From Bacteroidota bacterium (GTDB taxonomy: Bacteria > Bacteroidota > Bacteroidia > Flavobacteriales_D > Sanyastnellaceae): DNA of 64,000 nucleotides. Position 1 is the first letter of the stretch; every line of letters starts with the position of its first letter. Both the position numbers and the translations under genes were made by a program. Of this stretch, positions 25,935-35,273 are shown in pieces. The notes beneath the pieces are model-generated. The model saw nothing but the letters and a program-made list of their open reading frames with translations. It ran no database searches and was not told the DNA's origin. Location: positions 1-64,000 of the forward strand of contig JAQCBJ010000005.1 of assembly GCA_027621555.1 (NCBI GenBank). The letters are read 5' to 3'.

Positions 25935-28900
25935 ATGAAAGGAATTTTGGTTCCCTCAATCGCAGCCTTCAGTATCTTTTGGCTTTCAGCTTTCGGAATC
26001 CCAAACACCGCCTCGGCCCAGGCCGACGTGGTGTTGAATGAAATCAACAAGGTTACTGGCCCGGAATACGGAAAGTTTGTAGAGCTCTTTGGGGCGCCCA
26101 ACACCTCACTTGATGACCACTGTCTTGTCATCGTTAAATCGTCTCCCCAAGGAGCAGGTTTCGTCGCAGTTTCTGAAGTAGTGGTGGACCTCCAGGGTGA
26201 AACCTTGGACGACCAAGGCTTCCACCTTGTGGACGTCAGTGCGTGGCAAAGCAATTTGGCGGGGGTGGTGTTGGCCAGTTCGCCGGCCTCGGAATTTGAG
26301 GTGGGCGCAACTCCGACGTTTGACGGCATTGCGGACGCGGTGCTTTACGGCAGCAATTTTGTGACGAGCCCCCAGTGGCAACCCATCGTGGCGTTGGTGA
26401 ATCCCGGGACGACGGAAGGAGTGACGGAGACGGGCATTGGAACGAACGCAGGTTCAGACGGGCTCTCCCGCGTGCCGGACGGAGGCGTCGGTTTGGATCA
26501 AGAGTTTGTCATTCAAGCCCTGAGTCCTGGCGCGAGCAACGTGTTGTCGTGCGAAGGGGGTCACCTCGAATTGAACAACCCCTCGAACACGACGTTTTGC
26601 ACCGATTTGGGCCCCGCCATCGTGGGCTTCACACACACGTCGGACGCGGAAAACAGCTTGACGAGTTTGGCGGTTGTCAACGCAGAGACTGGGGAGGTAG
26701 AAAGCGTGTTTTTTGGAACGGCTCTGAACATGGAGGGCTTAGGGGACGGCATGTTCGAGGTGTATGCCATCTCGCACAACTTGTTGTTGGCGGACGGATT
26801 GACCTCTCTCGATTCGATCGAAACAACGCCCGAAGGGGGGTGCGTTAGCGTGTCTGCGGACCCCGTGTTGGTGGTGGGAGAAACATGTGAAATTCCTTCG
26901 TGTGACGGGGGAACTCTGTTGACCGCGGGCGGTGAAGTGGATGCCGAAGCATGTTTGACGGAAGAAGGGGCGTTGGTGCCGTTTGGGTATTACAGCGACG
27001 CGGTCGAGGGGGATTACGTGTTCCTCATTTGCGACCAAAACGACGCCGTTCTCGCGACCACAGACGAACCGTACTACGACTTCGCGTCGTTTGGCGAGGC
27101 GGGGACGTACCATGTTTGGGGGTTGAGCTACCAAGACGGCCTCGATTCAACCACGGTGGAGGCTGGAGACGCGGTGTCGGGCGCAGCGGCGTTTGGCTGC
27201 GACAGCCTGTCTTCCAACGCCTTGCTCGTGAACATTTTGCAGTGCGGCACCGCCGGTCTTTGCGACGACTTGATCATCAGCGAATACGTGGAGGGAACGA
27301 GCAACAACAAGGCGTTGGAGATCCACAACCCAACCCCGTTCGACGTCGATTTGACGCCGTACGTCATGGAGGTGTACAACAACGGCTCCGAGGTGCCCAT
27401 CCAAACCCTCGACCTCGAAGGCATTTTGCCCTCGGGTGGCGTTCACGTGATGGGCAACCCTCAAGCGTCGGGTGAAATTGTGAACGTGAGCCAGGTGTTG
27501 AGCACGGTGACGTGGTTCAACGGCAACGACCCCATTGTGCTTCGCAAAAACGGAGAGATCATTGACATGATGGGCGTGATTGGAGAGGACCCGCAAGGAG
27601 CTTGGCCAGTCGGGGATGGCGCGATGGCGGAATACACCCTCGTGCGGAAGCCCAACATTGGCCAAGGCTCCACGAACTGGAACGAAGGCCAAACCCAATG
27701 GGACGTCTATCCCCAAGACACGTTCAACTTCCTCGGAGAACACAGCGCGGCTTGTGGAGGACTGGGCACCATGGTGGTGGGATTTGCCGCTCCCGAACTG
27801 TACGTGGCGGAAGGCGGAGGGGTGACGGTGGAAATGCTTGTCGGTTACCCGCTCGACGACGTGCAGGTGCAGGTGTCGGTCACGGGAGGAGATGCGACGG
27901 CAGGAAACGATTACCCCGCGGTGTTCCCCCTGAACTTTGACTTCTCTGCGGGCCTTCTGAACAGCCAATCGTTCACGTTTGCGGCAATCGACGAAGATGA
28001 CCCGGAGTTGCAAGAAGATGTGGAGTTGACCTTGACCATTTTGTCTGGCGAAGCGGTGATTGGAATCGAAACGGTGGTGATTCACATTTTGCCTTCGGAT
28101 TTGACCTACCCCGTCTACGACGTGATCCAAGTGCGGGGAACGAACAACCAAGGCGTTCTGGACAGCATCGACACCGCGTGCGAATTGCGTGGCATCGTGC
28201 ACGGGTGGAACGATTACCCACAGGGACTGCGATTCACCTTGATTGACCCCACTCACGGCATCAACGTGTTCAGCGCGATCAACAACTTTGGGTACGAGGT
28301 CCAGGAAGGCGACAGCGTGCGAGTGCGAGGTGTGGTAGGTCAGTTTGCGGGCTTGGCCACCCTGTGCGCGGACACGTTGATCTACGAAGGAAGTGGGTTT
28401 GCGACCCAAGACCCCATTCAGGTTCAAGAGATGGGGGAGGAGACGGAATCGCGCGTGGTGAAGTTGAAGTGCGTGAAGCTCATTGACCCGGCTGAATGGA
28501 CCAACCAATGGCCGTACTTCGACGTGATGGTGGATTACGGCGTCGGCGATGTCCAAATCCGCATTGACGGCAACACAGACATTTGGGGAACCGATGCACC
28601 CATAGGGACGTTTGGGGTGACGGGCATTGGTGGGCAGTCGGACGGTTCGCTTCCGCTTTTGGACGGCTACACCTTGCTTCCACGAGGCCTGAGCGATTTG
28701 ACGGACCCGGTGTTCTCATCTTTTGAAATTCCAGACGTCATCGTGCTTGGCGGAACCCCGGTGTTTGCCACCAACGAGAGCGAAAATGCGGACTACTACC
28801 AATGGTCGTTTGGCAACGGGACCTTCAGCAACGAGGAGGAACCCGAATTGGTGTACACCGAAGCAGGGACCTACAACATTTACCTGACGGCCACCGACGC

Positions 28901-29201
28901 AGAGACCCAATGCTCCGACCAATCGAGCGCCACCTTGGTGGTGGAAGAGGGCGATGCGGTTGCGGAAGCGGCCTCCCTCGAGCTGGAATTGTTCCCCAAC
29001 CCCGCGTTTGGCGACGTGCGTGTTCGGGTGTCAGAAGGATGTGAGTACGAGGCACGTGATGCTGCTGGACGCGTTGTGACGCAAGGCAAATGGGCGCCAG
29101 GAGCACACACCCTTGCGGCGTCCGATTGGTCTCAAGGCGTGTACACCTTGATCGTCACCGGTTCGACCCGCGAAGTGGTTCGGTTCACGCTGCAGCGCTG
29201 A
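25935..29201 (+). CDS. Secreted multidomain T9SS protein with lamin-tail, Calx-beta-like and PKD domains
   Basis: The 1088-residue protein starts with a signal peptide (residues 1-28, ending SAQA). An N-terminal lamin-tail-like domain (VVLNEINKVTGPEYGKFVELF) and a second one near residues 450-600 (LIISEYVEGTSNNKALEI) follow. A Calx-beta-like region lies around 620-720, then an OB-like DUF5689-type region, a PKD domain near 930-1010, and a type A sorting domain at the end (LFPNPAFGDVRV...GVYTLIV). It should cross the outer membrane by type IX secretion and remain attached to the surface or be released. The lamin-tail pairing with an OB-like region recalls extracellular nuclease accessory modules, but no nuclease motif was seen. 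Confidence 0.85.
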   Translation: MKGILVPSIAAFSIFWLSAFGIPNTASAQADVVLNEINKVTGPEYGKFVELFGAPNTSLDDHCLVIVKSSPQGAGFVAVSEVVVDLQGETLDDQGFHLVDVSAWQSNLAGVVLASSPASEFEVGATPTFDGIADAVLYGSNFVTSPQWQPIVALVNPGTTEGVTETGIGTNAGSDGLSRVPDGGVGLDQEFVIQALSPGASNVLSCEGGHLELNNPSNTTFCTDLGPAIVGFTHTSDAENSLTSLAVVNAETGEVESVFFGTALNMEGLGDGMFEVYAISHNLLLADGLTSLDSIETTPEGGCVSVSADPVLVVGETCEIPSCDGGTLLTAGGEVDAEACLTEEGALVPFGYYSDAVEGDYVFLICDQNDAVLATTDEPYYDFASFGEAGTYHVWGLSYQDGLDSTTVEAGDAVSGAAAFGCDSLSSNALLVNILQCGTAGLCDDLIISEYVEGTSNNKALEIHNPTPFDVDLTPYVMEVYNNGSEVPIQTLDLEGILPSGGVHVMGNPQASGEIVNVSQVLSTVTWFNGNDPIVLRKNGEIIDMMGVIGEDPQGAWPVGDGAMAEYTLVRKPNIGQGSTNWNEGQTQWDVYPQDTFNFLGEHSAACGGLGTMVVGFAAPELYVAEGGGVTVEMLVGYPLDDVQVQVSVTGGDATAGNDYPAVFPLNFDFSAGLLNSQSFTFAAIDEDDPELQEDVELTLTILSGEAVIGIETVVIHILPSDLTYPVYDVIQVRGTNNQGVLDSIDTACELRGIVHGWNDYPQGLRFTLIDPTHGINVFSAINNFGYEVQEGDSVRVRGVVGQFAGLATLCADTLIYEGSGFATQDPIQVQEMGEETESRVVKLKCVKLIDPAEWTNQWPYFDVMVDYGVGDVQIRIDGNTDIWGTDAPIGTFGVTGIGGQSDGSLPLLDGYTLLPRGLSDLTDPVFSSFEIPDVIVLGGTPVFATNESENADYYQWSFGNGTFSNEEEPELVYTEAGTYNIYLTATDAETQCSDQSSATLVVEEGDAVAEAASLELELFPNPAFGDVRVRVSEGCEYEARDAAGRVVTQGKWAPGAHTLAASDWSQGVYTLIVTGSTREVVRFTLQR

Positions 29202-30097
29202 TGTCCCCGCGCACCCGAAGCCTGCTGCTGCTCCATGGGGTTGTGGTGATTTTTGGCTTCACAGGCATCCTGGGCAAGCTCATTTCGATTGAAGCGGAGC
29301 CGCTGGTGTTTTGGAGGGTTACCCTTGGGGGATTGACCACGGCGTTGTACCTGTTGCTTCGAAGAAAATGGGTGGCTTGGGACCTTTTATCCGCCCTAAA
29401 AGCCGGGGGCATTGGGTGGATTGTGGCGGCGCATTGGGTGACGTTTTTCGCATCCATCAAGGTGAGTTCTGTGGGTCTGGCCTTGACCATGTTGGCCACG
29501 GCTCCGTTGTTTGTGGGTTTGATCGAGCCGTTGGTATACAGGCGCAAGTTGGCGTGGCGTGAGCTTGCGGTGGCGGCCTTGGTGTTTGTGGGCATTGCGT
29601 TGGTGTTTCAAGCGGAACAAGACCAAACCCTGGGCATCCTGCTCGGACTCACGAGCTCCCTGCTCGCGGCCGTGTTCAGCACCCTCAACGGCGTCATGGT
29701 GCGTCAACACGACCCCATCAACCTCAGTGCGGTGGAACTGTTGTCGGCGAGCCTCGGAATGGGTGTGTGGCTCGCGGTACAGCATCAATTCGACGGAGCC
29801 TTGTTTTCGCTTTCGTCTGCGGATTGGTTGTGGATCGGTCTGCTTGCTGTGGTGGCGACGTCGTTTGCCTTCATGGTTTCCATTCAGGTCCTGAAGGATT
29901 TAACGCCTTTCGAATCGGCAATGGCCATCAACCTTGAACCCATTTACGCGATTGTACTTGCGTACTTCTTGTTTGGCGAGCGGTTTTCTCCCGGGTTTTA
30001 TCTGGGCGCGGTGCTCGTCATTGGCGCTGTGTTTTGGGACACGCTCCTTCGGGCTAGGAAACCAAAAACAGCGATGACGCCACCCGATCACCCGTGA
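29201..30097 (+). CDS. EamA/DMT-family transporter
   Basis: The 298-residue protein has about ten membrane helices arranged as two EamA repeats. The family landmarks are FWRVTLGG near residue 33 in the first half and FESAMAINLEPIYAIVLAYFLFGE in the second, cut here in two by its hydrophobic core. It is a cytoplasmic membrane drug/metabolite exporter or permease with unknown substrate. Its ATG shares one base with the stop codon of the preceding secreted-protein gene. Its 3' end overlaps the convergent hemW gene by 44 nt. Confidence 0.92.
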   Translation: MSPRTRSLLLLHGVVVIFGFTGILGKLISIEAEPLVFWRVTLGGLTTALYLLLRRKWVAWDLLSALKAGGIGWIVAAHWVTFFASIKVSSVGLALTMLATAPLFVGLIEPLVYRRKLAWRELAVAALVFVGIALVFQAEQDQTLGILLGLTSSLLAAVFSTLNGVMVRQHDPINLSAVELLSASLGMGVWLAVQHQFDGALFSLSSADWLWIGLLAVVATSFAFMVSIQVLKDLTPFESAMAINLEPIYAIVLAYFLFGERFSPGFYLGAVLVIGAVFWDTLLRARKPKTAMTPPDHP

Positions 30098-31211
30098 TCC
30101 AACGGTCTTCCGGGACCCGAAAACGCCCGTCTTCGATCGGAATCAAGTCGCCTGACTCCAGGGCGCTACGCCATGCCCGGGGGTCGACCTCGTCAGGGCG
30201 GTGCCCGGTGGTTTGGGCCAAGTCTTCAGGGGAAATGCCAAGTGCGGTGCGCAAGCCAGTCATGACTCGCTCGTTGTATCGGTCGACGTTGCTGAGCGTT
30301 TCCTTGGTTTGTTGAAGCCGGTGTTGTCTCAGGGACTGGAGGTAAATGGGATTGTTGGAAACGTTGGCGTACCGCAGGCCATCAAGAAATCCGTGAGCCC
30401 CAGGCCCCAACCCGAGGTACGCCTCCCCAGACCAGTACGAGCTGTTGTGAAGGGCCTTGCCAAATTCACCTTCACCAAGGGGCGCGGCCCAGTTGCTTGT
30501 CTCGTAGTGGAGCCAGCCGCGTTGGGCTGCGACGGAACACAAATGCTGGTATTCGTATGCGGCCCTGGAATCCGAAGGCTCCGGCTCGTCGCCTCGAGAC
30601 ACGCGAGTGCCAAGAACCGTGCGCGGCTCCACGGTCAAGGCGTACGCGCTCAGGTGCCTGACCGGCAATTCCAGCGCGCGTTGGACGTCCTCCTCCCAGC
30701 TCCGTTCTGTGGGCACGCCGTAGATGAGGTCCACCGTGATGGAATCAAACCCCGCTCGGTTCGCGCGCAGAAGGCCTTCTTCAGCCTGGCGACCGGTGTG
30801 GGCGCGGTTCATCCACGCCAAGGTGTTGTCGTCGAAGCTTTGGATGCCAACACTCAACCGCGTCACTCCAGCGTCTTTCCACGCGTCCAAATTGGCCGCC
30901 GTCAAATCTTCCGGATTGGCTTCCAACGTCACTTCTTGGAGGTCCTTGAGTTGGATGTGACACGCTTCCGCGACGCCAGAAAGAAGTGCCTTGGAAAGGG
31001 CAGGTGAGAGGAGGGAGGGGGTGCCACCTCCAAGGTACAGGGTGCGAAAAGCTTCAACTTGCCACGCGGGATTTTGCGCCCACCTCATTTGGGCCTCTTG
31101 CACGATGGCGTGCACCATGCCTTCGGCATTGGAGGTCTTTGTCGAAAAGTGAAAATCACAATAGTGGCACGCCTGTCGACAAAAGGGTACGTGGACGTAA
31201 ATCCCAGCCAT
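30054..31211 (-). CDS. hemW: Radical SAM protein HemW
   Basis: The 385-residue protein carries the radical SAM cluster motif CRQACHYCDF (CxxxCxxC) at residues 11-18, the GGGTPSLL segment, and a C-terminal HemN-like domain. Its start directly before VHVPFC is typical of HemW. HemW proteins were long annotated as oxygen-independent coproporphyrinogen oxidase, but are now considered heme chaperones. The cysteine spacing and short N-terminus favour HemW over HemN. It is divergent from the biotin-carrier gene across a 37-nt gap. Confidence 0.92.
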   Translation of the reverse strand: MAGIYVHVPFCRQACHYCDFHFSTKTSNAEGMVHAIVQEAQMRWAQNPAWQVEAFRTLYLGGGTPSLLSPALSKALLSGVAEACHIQLKDLQEVTLEANPEDLTAANLDAWKDAGVTRLSVGIQSFDDNTLAWMNRAHTGRQAEEGLLRANRAGFDSITVDLIYGVPTERSWEEDVQRALELPVRHLSAYALTVEPRTVLGTRVSRGDEPEPSDSRAAYEYQHLCSVAAQRGWLHYETSNWAAPLGEGEFGKALHNSSYWSGEAYLGLGPGAHGFLDGLRYANVSNNPIYLQSLRQHRLQQTKETLSNVDRYNERVMTGLRTALGISPEDLAQTTGHRPDEVDPRAWRSALESGDLIPIEDGRFRVPEDRWITGDRVASSLFLVS

Positions 31212-31215
31212 GCAT

Positions 31216-31244
31216 CAAAGGTCGGGGCTCCGGTGCTACCTTCG
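31216..31244. promoter_or_regulatory. Divergent -7-like elements between hemW and the biotin-carrier gene
   Basis: On the minus strand GACCTTTG (31223 to 31216) is 4 nt before the hemW start. On the plus strand TACCTTCG (31237-31244) is 4 nt before the carrier ATG. Both differ from TAnnTTTG at one base. The 37-nt gap leaves no room for 5' leaders. Confidence 0.35.
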
Positions 31245-31248
31245 CGTC

Positions 31249-31737
31249 ATGGCCCGAGAAATCCAATGGGACGACGTGCGCGTGGAGCGCGACAACGCAC
31301 CTGACTTGACGTCGGGTGGCGCGCAGTGGACGACGCTTGGCCCTCGAACGTGGTCGGTGCTCCGAGACGGTCAGCGCTTCAAAGTGGAATGCGAGGAGGG
31401 ACCTGACGCCGAAGGGAATGCTGTGATTCGCATCAACGGGGTGCGACGCGCGGTGAGGGTGCTCGACGAGCGGACCAAGTTGCTCGAGAAAATGGGCATG
31501 TCGGTGAAAGAGGGTGCGGCCTCTGGGGACGTCAAGGCACCCATGCCAGGCAAAGTCCTTCAGGTTTTGGTCAAGCCGGGAGACGCTGTTGAAGAAGGAC
31601 AATCTTTGCTCGTGTTGGAGGCGATGAAGATGGAAAACGTGATCAAATCCGTCATGAACGGCCAAGTCACCGAGGTTCCAATTCACGAAGGTCAAGCCGT
31701 GGAAAAAGGCGCTTTGTTGGTCGGGTTTGACGCCTGA
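31249..31737 (+). CDS. Biotin carboxyl carrier protein (acyl-CoA or pyruvate carboxylase type)
   Basis: The 162-residue protein has a short N-terminal beta-rich part and a C-terminal biotinyl/lipoyl domain (about residues 92-162) with the biotin acceptor Lys127 in EAMKMEN. It carries carboxyl-biotin between a biotin carboxylase and a carboxyltransferase, as in acetyl/propionyl-CoA carboxylases. No carboxylase or transferase gene is adjacent, so the partner enzyme is encoded elsewhere. The ATG at 31249 is chosen; an in-frame extension reaches into the divergent hemW start. Confidence 0.9.
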   Translation: MAREIQWDDVRVERDNAPDLTSGGAQWTTLGPRTWSVLRDGQRFKVECEEGPDAEGNAVIRINGVRRAVRVLDERTKLLEKMGMSVKEGAASGDVKAPMPGKVLQVLVKPGDAVEEGQSLLVLEAMKMENVIKSVMNGQVTEVPIHEGQAVEKGALLVGFDA

Positions 31738-31812
31738 CTTTCCCCGAAGGGGTGTTGATGACATGTCGAATCCGAAGATTTCTGCGTTCGAAGCAGAAGT
31801 ACTTTTCGAAAC

Positions 31813-32811
31813 ATGAGCATACGTGACGTTCAACGGAGGTCATGGTGGTTGTTGGGGCTGGGGGTTTGGGCGGTTTCTGCTCAAGCCCAAAGCACGGCCT
31901 GCGACAACGTGATGGACATCTGCGGCCAAGCCGACACCACCCTCACCACCGCTTCGCCAATGGATTTGCCCGGCGCAGACGCCCTGAATGGGGTGTTTGA
32001 CGCGAACCGGGTTCAAGTCGTGAAGTTCCACACCACGTTTTTCCAGCAATTCGCGGAACCGACGGAACCCGTGCAGGTGGTCTTCTCCAACGTGAACTGC
32101 CCCAACCCCCTGAAGGCCCAGGTTTTCCAACCTAACCCGTTCGACCTTTGCAACGCTGCCGAATACGCGGCACTGTCCGACACTTGGGAGATCAGTTCGG
32201 ACACCGCGCTCTTTTCGTTCCCGTTGTACCAAAACAGCGACTACGTATTGCTCGTGGGCTCCTCAGGCGGGTCCTGTGCGACGGACGTACGCCTCGAAGG
32301 GTTGGCGGTGAGCATTGATGCGTGTTGCGCGTCGACGTTGGATTACGGCGAAACGGCAAGTGTGGAAGTTCTTGGGTCGGATCCCGATTTGGGTTTTGAG
32401 TGGAATCCCGCAGAGCTGGCCACGATGGTGGACAATCAATTGGCGGAACTGAACCCTTTCGAAACGACCACGTTCGAGGTGACGGGCTATGTAGAAGGCT
32501 GCGCGTACACCGATGCGGTGTTGATCGCCGTCGGCTCGCCCATTGACGTGCCCAATGCCTTTTCGCCCAACAACGACGCCTTCAACGACACGTGGGACAT
32601 TTACGGGCTTTCACAGTTCCCCACCTCGACCATTGAGGTGTTCGACCGGTGGGGCCAAAGCGTGTACAGGTCGGTGTCTTACCCCAACCCCTGGGCAGGT
32701 AAAAACCGAGGCGTGGATGTTCCTGCAGGGACGTATTACTACGTCATCCACCTCAACGAACCGAATGCCAACCTCGCTCCAATCACGGGGCACGTAGCTG
32801 TGATCCGATGA
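31813..32811 (+). CDS. Secreted protein with CHU_C / type B T9SS sorting domain
   Basis: The 332-residue protein has a signal peptide (ending SAQAQ near residue 24) and a Cys-containing beta-rich middle. The C-terminal gliding-motility-associated domain runs from about residue 245: VPNAFSPNNDAFNDTW, IEVFDRWGQSVY, and a final beta strand. Such type B domains are exported by T9SS and often require a paired PorP/SprF-like protein, which is encoded next and overlaps by 4 nt (ATGA). The mature function is unknown; adhesion is a common role. Confidence 0.88.
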   Translation: MSIRDVQRRSWWLLGLGVWAVSAQAQSTACDNVMDICGQADTTLTTASPMDLPGADALNGVFDANRVQVVKFHTTFFQQFAEPTEPVQVVFSNVNCPNPLKAQVFQPNPFDLCNAAEYAALSDTWEISSDTALFSFPLYQNSDYVLLVGSSGGSCATDVRLEGLAVSIDACCASTLDYGETASVEVLGSDPDLGFEWNPAELATMVDNQLAELNPFETTTFEVTGYVEGCAYTDAVLIAVGSPIDVPNAFSPNNDAFNDTWDIYGLSQFPTSTIEVFDRWGQSVYRSVSYPNPWAGKNRGVDVPAGTYYYVIHLNEPNANLAPITGHVAVIR

Positions 32812-33767
32812 AGAAGATGCAAGGCTTTTCGGCAGGATGGCTCGTGACGATGCTGCTGTTGACTTCGAGCGCGCATGCCCAATTTGGCGGGGTGCGCTCG
32901 TTGTTTTTGATGTCCAACTTGTTGGACAACCCGGCGGCGGCAGGCAACACCCCATGCTTGGACATGCGGATGGGGGTTCGTTCTCAGTGGGCGGGTTTTG
33001 AAGGCGCGCCAATCAGCAGCTTCGCTTCGCTTTCAGGTCGGTTGGGCCAAGGCACGACGTTCGCACACGGGATGGGGGGCTACGTGTTGACGGACGACAT
33101 TGGTCCGTGGTCGAACACGCGCTTCAGCATGGCGTATTCCACCAAGGTTCGGTTGACCAACGGCGCGCGGTTGAGCGCGGGCCTTGCCGCCGGCGTGGCG
33201 CAATACCGACTGGACATTGGAAGCCTGCAGTTCCCGGAATACGCCGCGACGGACGACCCGGCCCTGTTCGGAAGCTCCACCACGCAAACGGTGTTTCCGA
33301 CGATGGACTTTGGGCTCTGGTACGAGGACGACTTGAATTTTGCCGCATTGAGCCTGCAAAACGTGATGTCCGCACCCTTGACTGACCTCGCGGGCCAGAC
33401 CGAGTCGGGCCGCATTTTTGTGTTGACGGGGGGCAGATTCATCAAGCTTGACCGCCGCTTCGCATTCCGCCCTGCGGCTCAGATGCGTTTGGCCTCAGGG
33501 CTTCCGGCATCCATTGATTTTCAGGGGACATTCAGCATGGACGACCGCATCTCTATGGGCCTGGGGTACCGCACGGGCTCGGCGCTCGTGGGCGTGATGA
33601 ACGTTCGCCTCTTCGAATCCATGACCGTGGGGTACGCGTACGATTTTGGCGTGTCGGCGCTGAACGTGGCGAGCAGGAGCTCACATGAAATCGTCATCTC
33701 GCTGACGGCCTGCGACAAGAACGACCCCTACATCGGCCCCAATGGCCGGTGCCCCGCGTACGACTGA
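32808..33767 (+). CDS. PorP/SprF-family type IX secretion membrane protein
   Basis: The 319-residue protein has a signal peptide ending SAHAQ. A beta-barrel-like outer-membrane domain follows, with the family's N-terminal motif of a Gly-rich LLDNPAAAGNTPCLDMRMG segment and closing strands. PorP/SprF proteins help secrete or anchor partner adhesins with type B sorting domains. The immediate upstream gene encodes such a partner, and the two overlap by ATGA. The stop of this gene in turn shares a base with the ATG of a histidine kinase gene, suggesting a three-gene unit. Confidence 0.88.
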   Translation: MKKMQGFSAGWLVTMLLLTSSAHAQFGGVRSLFLMSNLLDNPAAAGNTPCLDMRMGVRSQWAGFEGAPISSFASLSGRLGQGTTFAHGMGGYVLTDDIGPWSNTRFSMAYSTKVRLTNGARLSAGLAAGVAQYRLDIGSLQFPEYAATDDPALFGSSTTQTVFPTMDFGLWYEDDLNFAALSLQNVMSAPLTDLAGQTESGRIFVLTGGRFIKLDRRFAFRPAAQMRLASGLPASIDFQGTFSMDDRISMGLGYRTGSALVGVMNVRLFESMTVGYAYDFGVSALNVASRSSHEIVISLTACDKNDPYIGPNGRCPAYD

Positions 33768-35263
33768 TGCAAGACACCCTGTCCAAACGGTTTTTGTTTC
33801 TCGCCGCCGCTGCCATCGTGGTGGTGACGCTGGGCTACACCCAGCATTTGGCCTCCATCATTCGGGAGGAGGAGCAGCGCAAGGTGGATTTGTGGGTGGA
33901 GGCGGTGAAACAGCGTGCGGAGTTGGTGGCGTACACTCAAACCTTGTTCGAGGACCTCGGCGCCGAAGAGAAGAAGCGGGCGGACCGCTTGGCCTCAGCC
34001 TATCGCCTCATTCAAGAGGCTCCGGACGGCACGGATTTGACGTTTGTGGGGGATTTTTTGGTCAACAACAAGACGGTCCCGGTGATCATCACCAACCGCA
34101 AGGGGGAGGTGGTGTACAAGGTGAACGTGGATCCGCCGCCGAGCGGCATGGCCGAGCAGGCGTATTACGACAGCATCCGGCGCACGCACATGAGCAAAAA
34201 CCCCCCGATTCGCTTCGAAGAGGTGGGCCAAACCATTTATTACGCCGAGAGCGTGCGTCTACGAAGCCTGCGAGAGGCGATGGACGAATTGATCGAGTCG
34301 TTCATCTCGGAAACGGTGATCAACAGCGCGTCGGTTCCCGTCTTGCTCATCGACTCGACCGCCACGCGCATCGTCAAGTCCCAAGGGATTGACGTCAGCG
34401 AGTTGGACACGCAGGAAAAACTCCAAGCGCGCTACGTGGCGATGGCCAACGACAACCCGCCCATCCCCGTGTACTTGCCCGGAGAAGGCTGGCACGTGGT
34501 GTTTTACGAGGAGAGCCCCGTATTGACCCAACTGCGCTATTTCCCGGCGGTGCAATTGTTGTTGATTGCGGCGTTTTTGTTGGTCGCTTACTTGGTGTTC
34601 AGCGCTTCACGTAGGGCGGAGCAGAACCGGGTTTGGGTAGGGATGGCCAAGGAGACGGCCCACCAACTTGGGACGCCCTTGAGCTCTCTCATGGCGTGGT
34701 CAGGCCTGCTGTCGGCACGTGGCGTGGACCCCGAGGCGCTTCGCGAGATGGACAAGGACATCTCGCGGCTTCAGGTGGTGGCCGAACGCTTTTCCAAAAT
34801 CGGTTCGCAAACCACCCTTGAATCGGACAACCCTCTGGAGGTCTTGCGCGAAACGGCGGATTACATGCGCCCGAGGGTGAGCAAGCACGTGGAGTTGACG
34901 GTCAATTTGGGTCCCGATGCGGGGCGCTTGGCCCTGAGTCGTCCTTTGCTCAGCTGGGTGCTTGAAAACCTCATTCGGAACGCTGTGGACGCCATGGACG
35001 GCGAAGGCACCCTCGATTTGCGCGCGCATTGGGTGGAAGACGAGTTTCACATTGAAGTGGAAGACAACGGCAAGGGCATGACCAAGGCGGTGGTCAGAAA
35101 GGTGTTTGACCCCGGTTTTACCACCAAGTCGAGGGGATGGGGCTTGGGCCTTTCCCTGGCCAAGCGAATTGTGGAGGAAGTTCACGGAGGCCAAATCGCC
35201 GTCGCCTGGAGCGAGCCTGGAAAAGGCACGTGTTTCCGGATGGTATTCCGGGCGATCGCCTAA
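33767..35263 (+). CDS. Membrane sensor histidine kinase
   Basis: The 498-residue protein has an N-terminal helix (about 8-24), an extracytoplasmic sensor region of some 230 residues, and a second helix (about 260-280). The HisKA-like dimerisation domain carries phosphoacceptor His299 in KETAHQLGTPLSSLMAW. The HATPase domain shows NLIRNAVDAM (N), DNGKGM (G1) and GWGLGLSLAKRI (G2). The H-box form is common in Bacteroidota kinases. Its ATG overlaps the stop of the PorP/SprF-like gene by one base. No response regulator follows; the next gene is convergent. It may sense surface or secretion state, which is inferred from context alone. Confidence 0.92.
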   Translation: MQDTLSKRFLFLAAAAIVVVTLGYTQHLASIIREEEQRKVDLWVEAVKQRAELVAYTQTLFEDLGAEEKKRADRLASAYRLIQEAPDGTDLTFVGDFLVNNKTVPVIITNRKGEVVYKVNVDPPPSGMAEQAYYDSIRRTHMSKNPPIRFEEVGQTIYYAESVRLRSLREAMDELIESFISETVINSASVPVLLIDSTATRIVKSQGIDVSELDTQEKLQARYVAMANDNPPIPVYLPGEGWHVVFYEESPVLTQLRYFPAVQLLLIAAFLLVAYLVFSASRRAEQNRVWVGMAKETAHQLGTPLSSLMAWSGLLSARGVDPEALREMDKDISRLQVVAERFSKIGSQTTLESDNPLEVLRETADYMRPRVSKHVELTVNLGPDAGRLALSRPLLSWVLENLIRNAVDAMDGEGTLDLRAHWVEDEFHIEVEDNGKGMTKAVVRKVFDPGFTTKSRGWGLGLSLAKRIVEEVHGGQIAVAWSEPGKGTCFRMVFRAIA

Positions 35264-35273
35264 CTCCCTAGGC

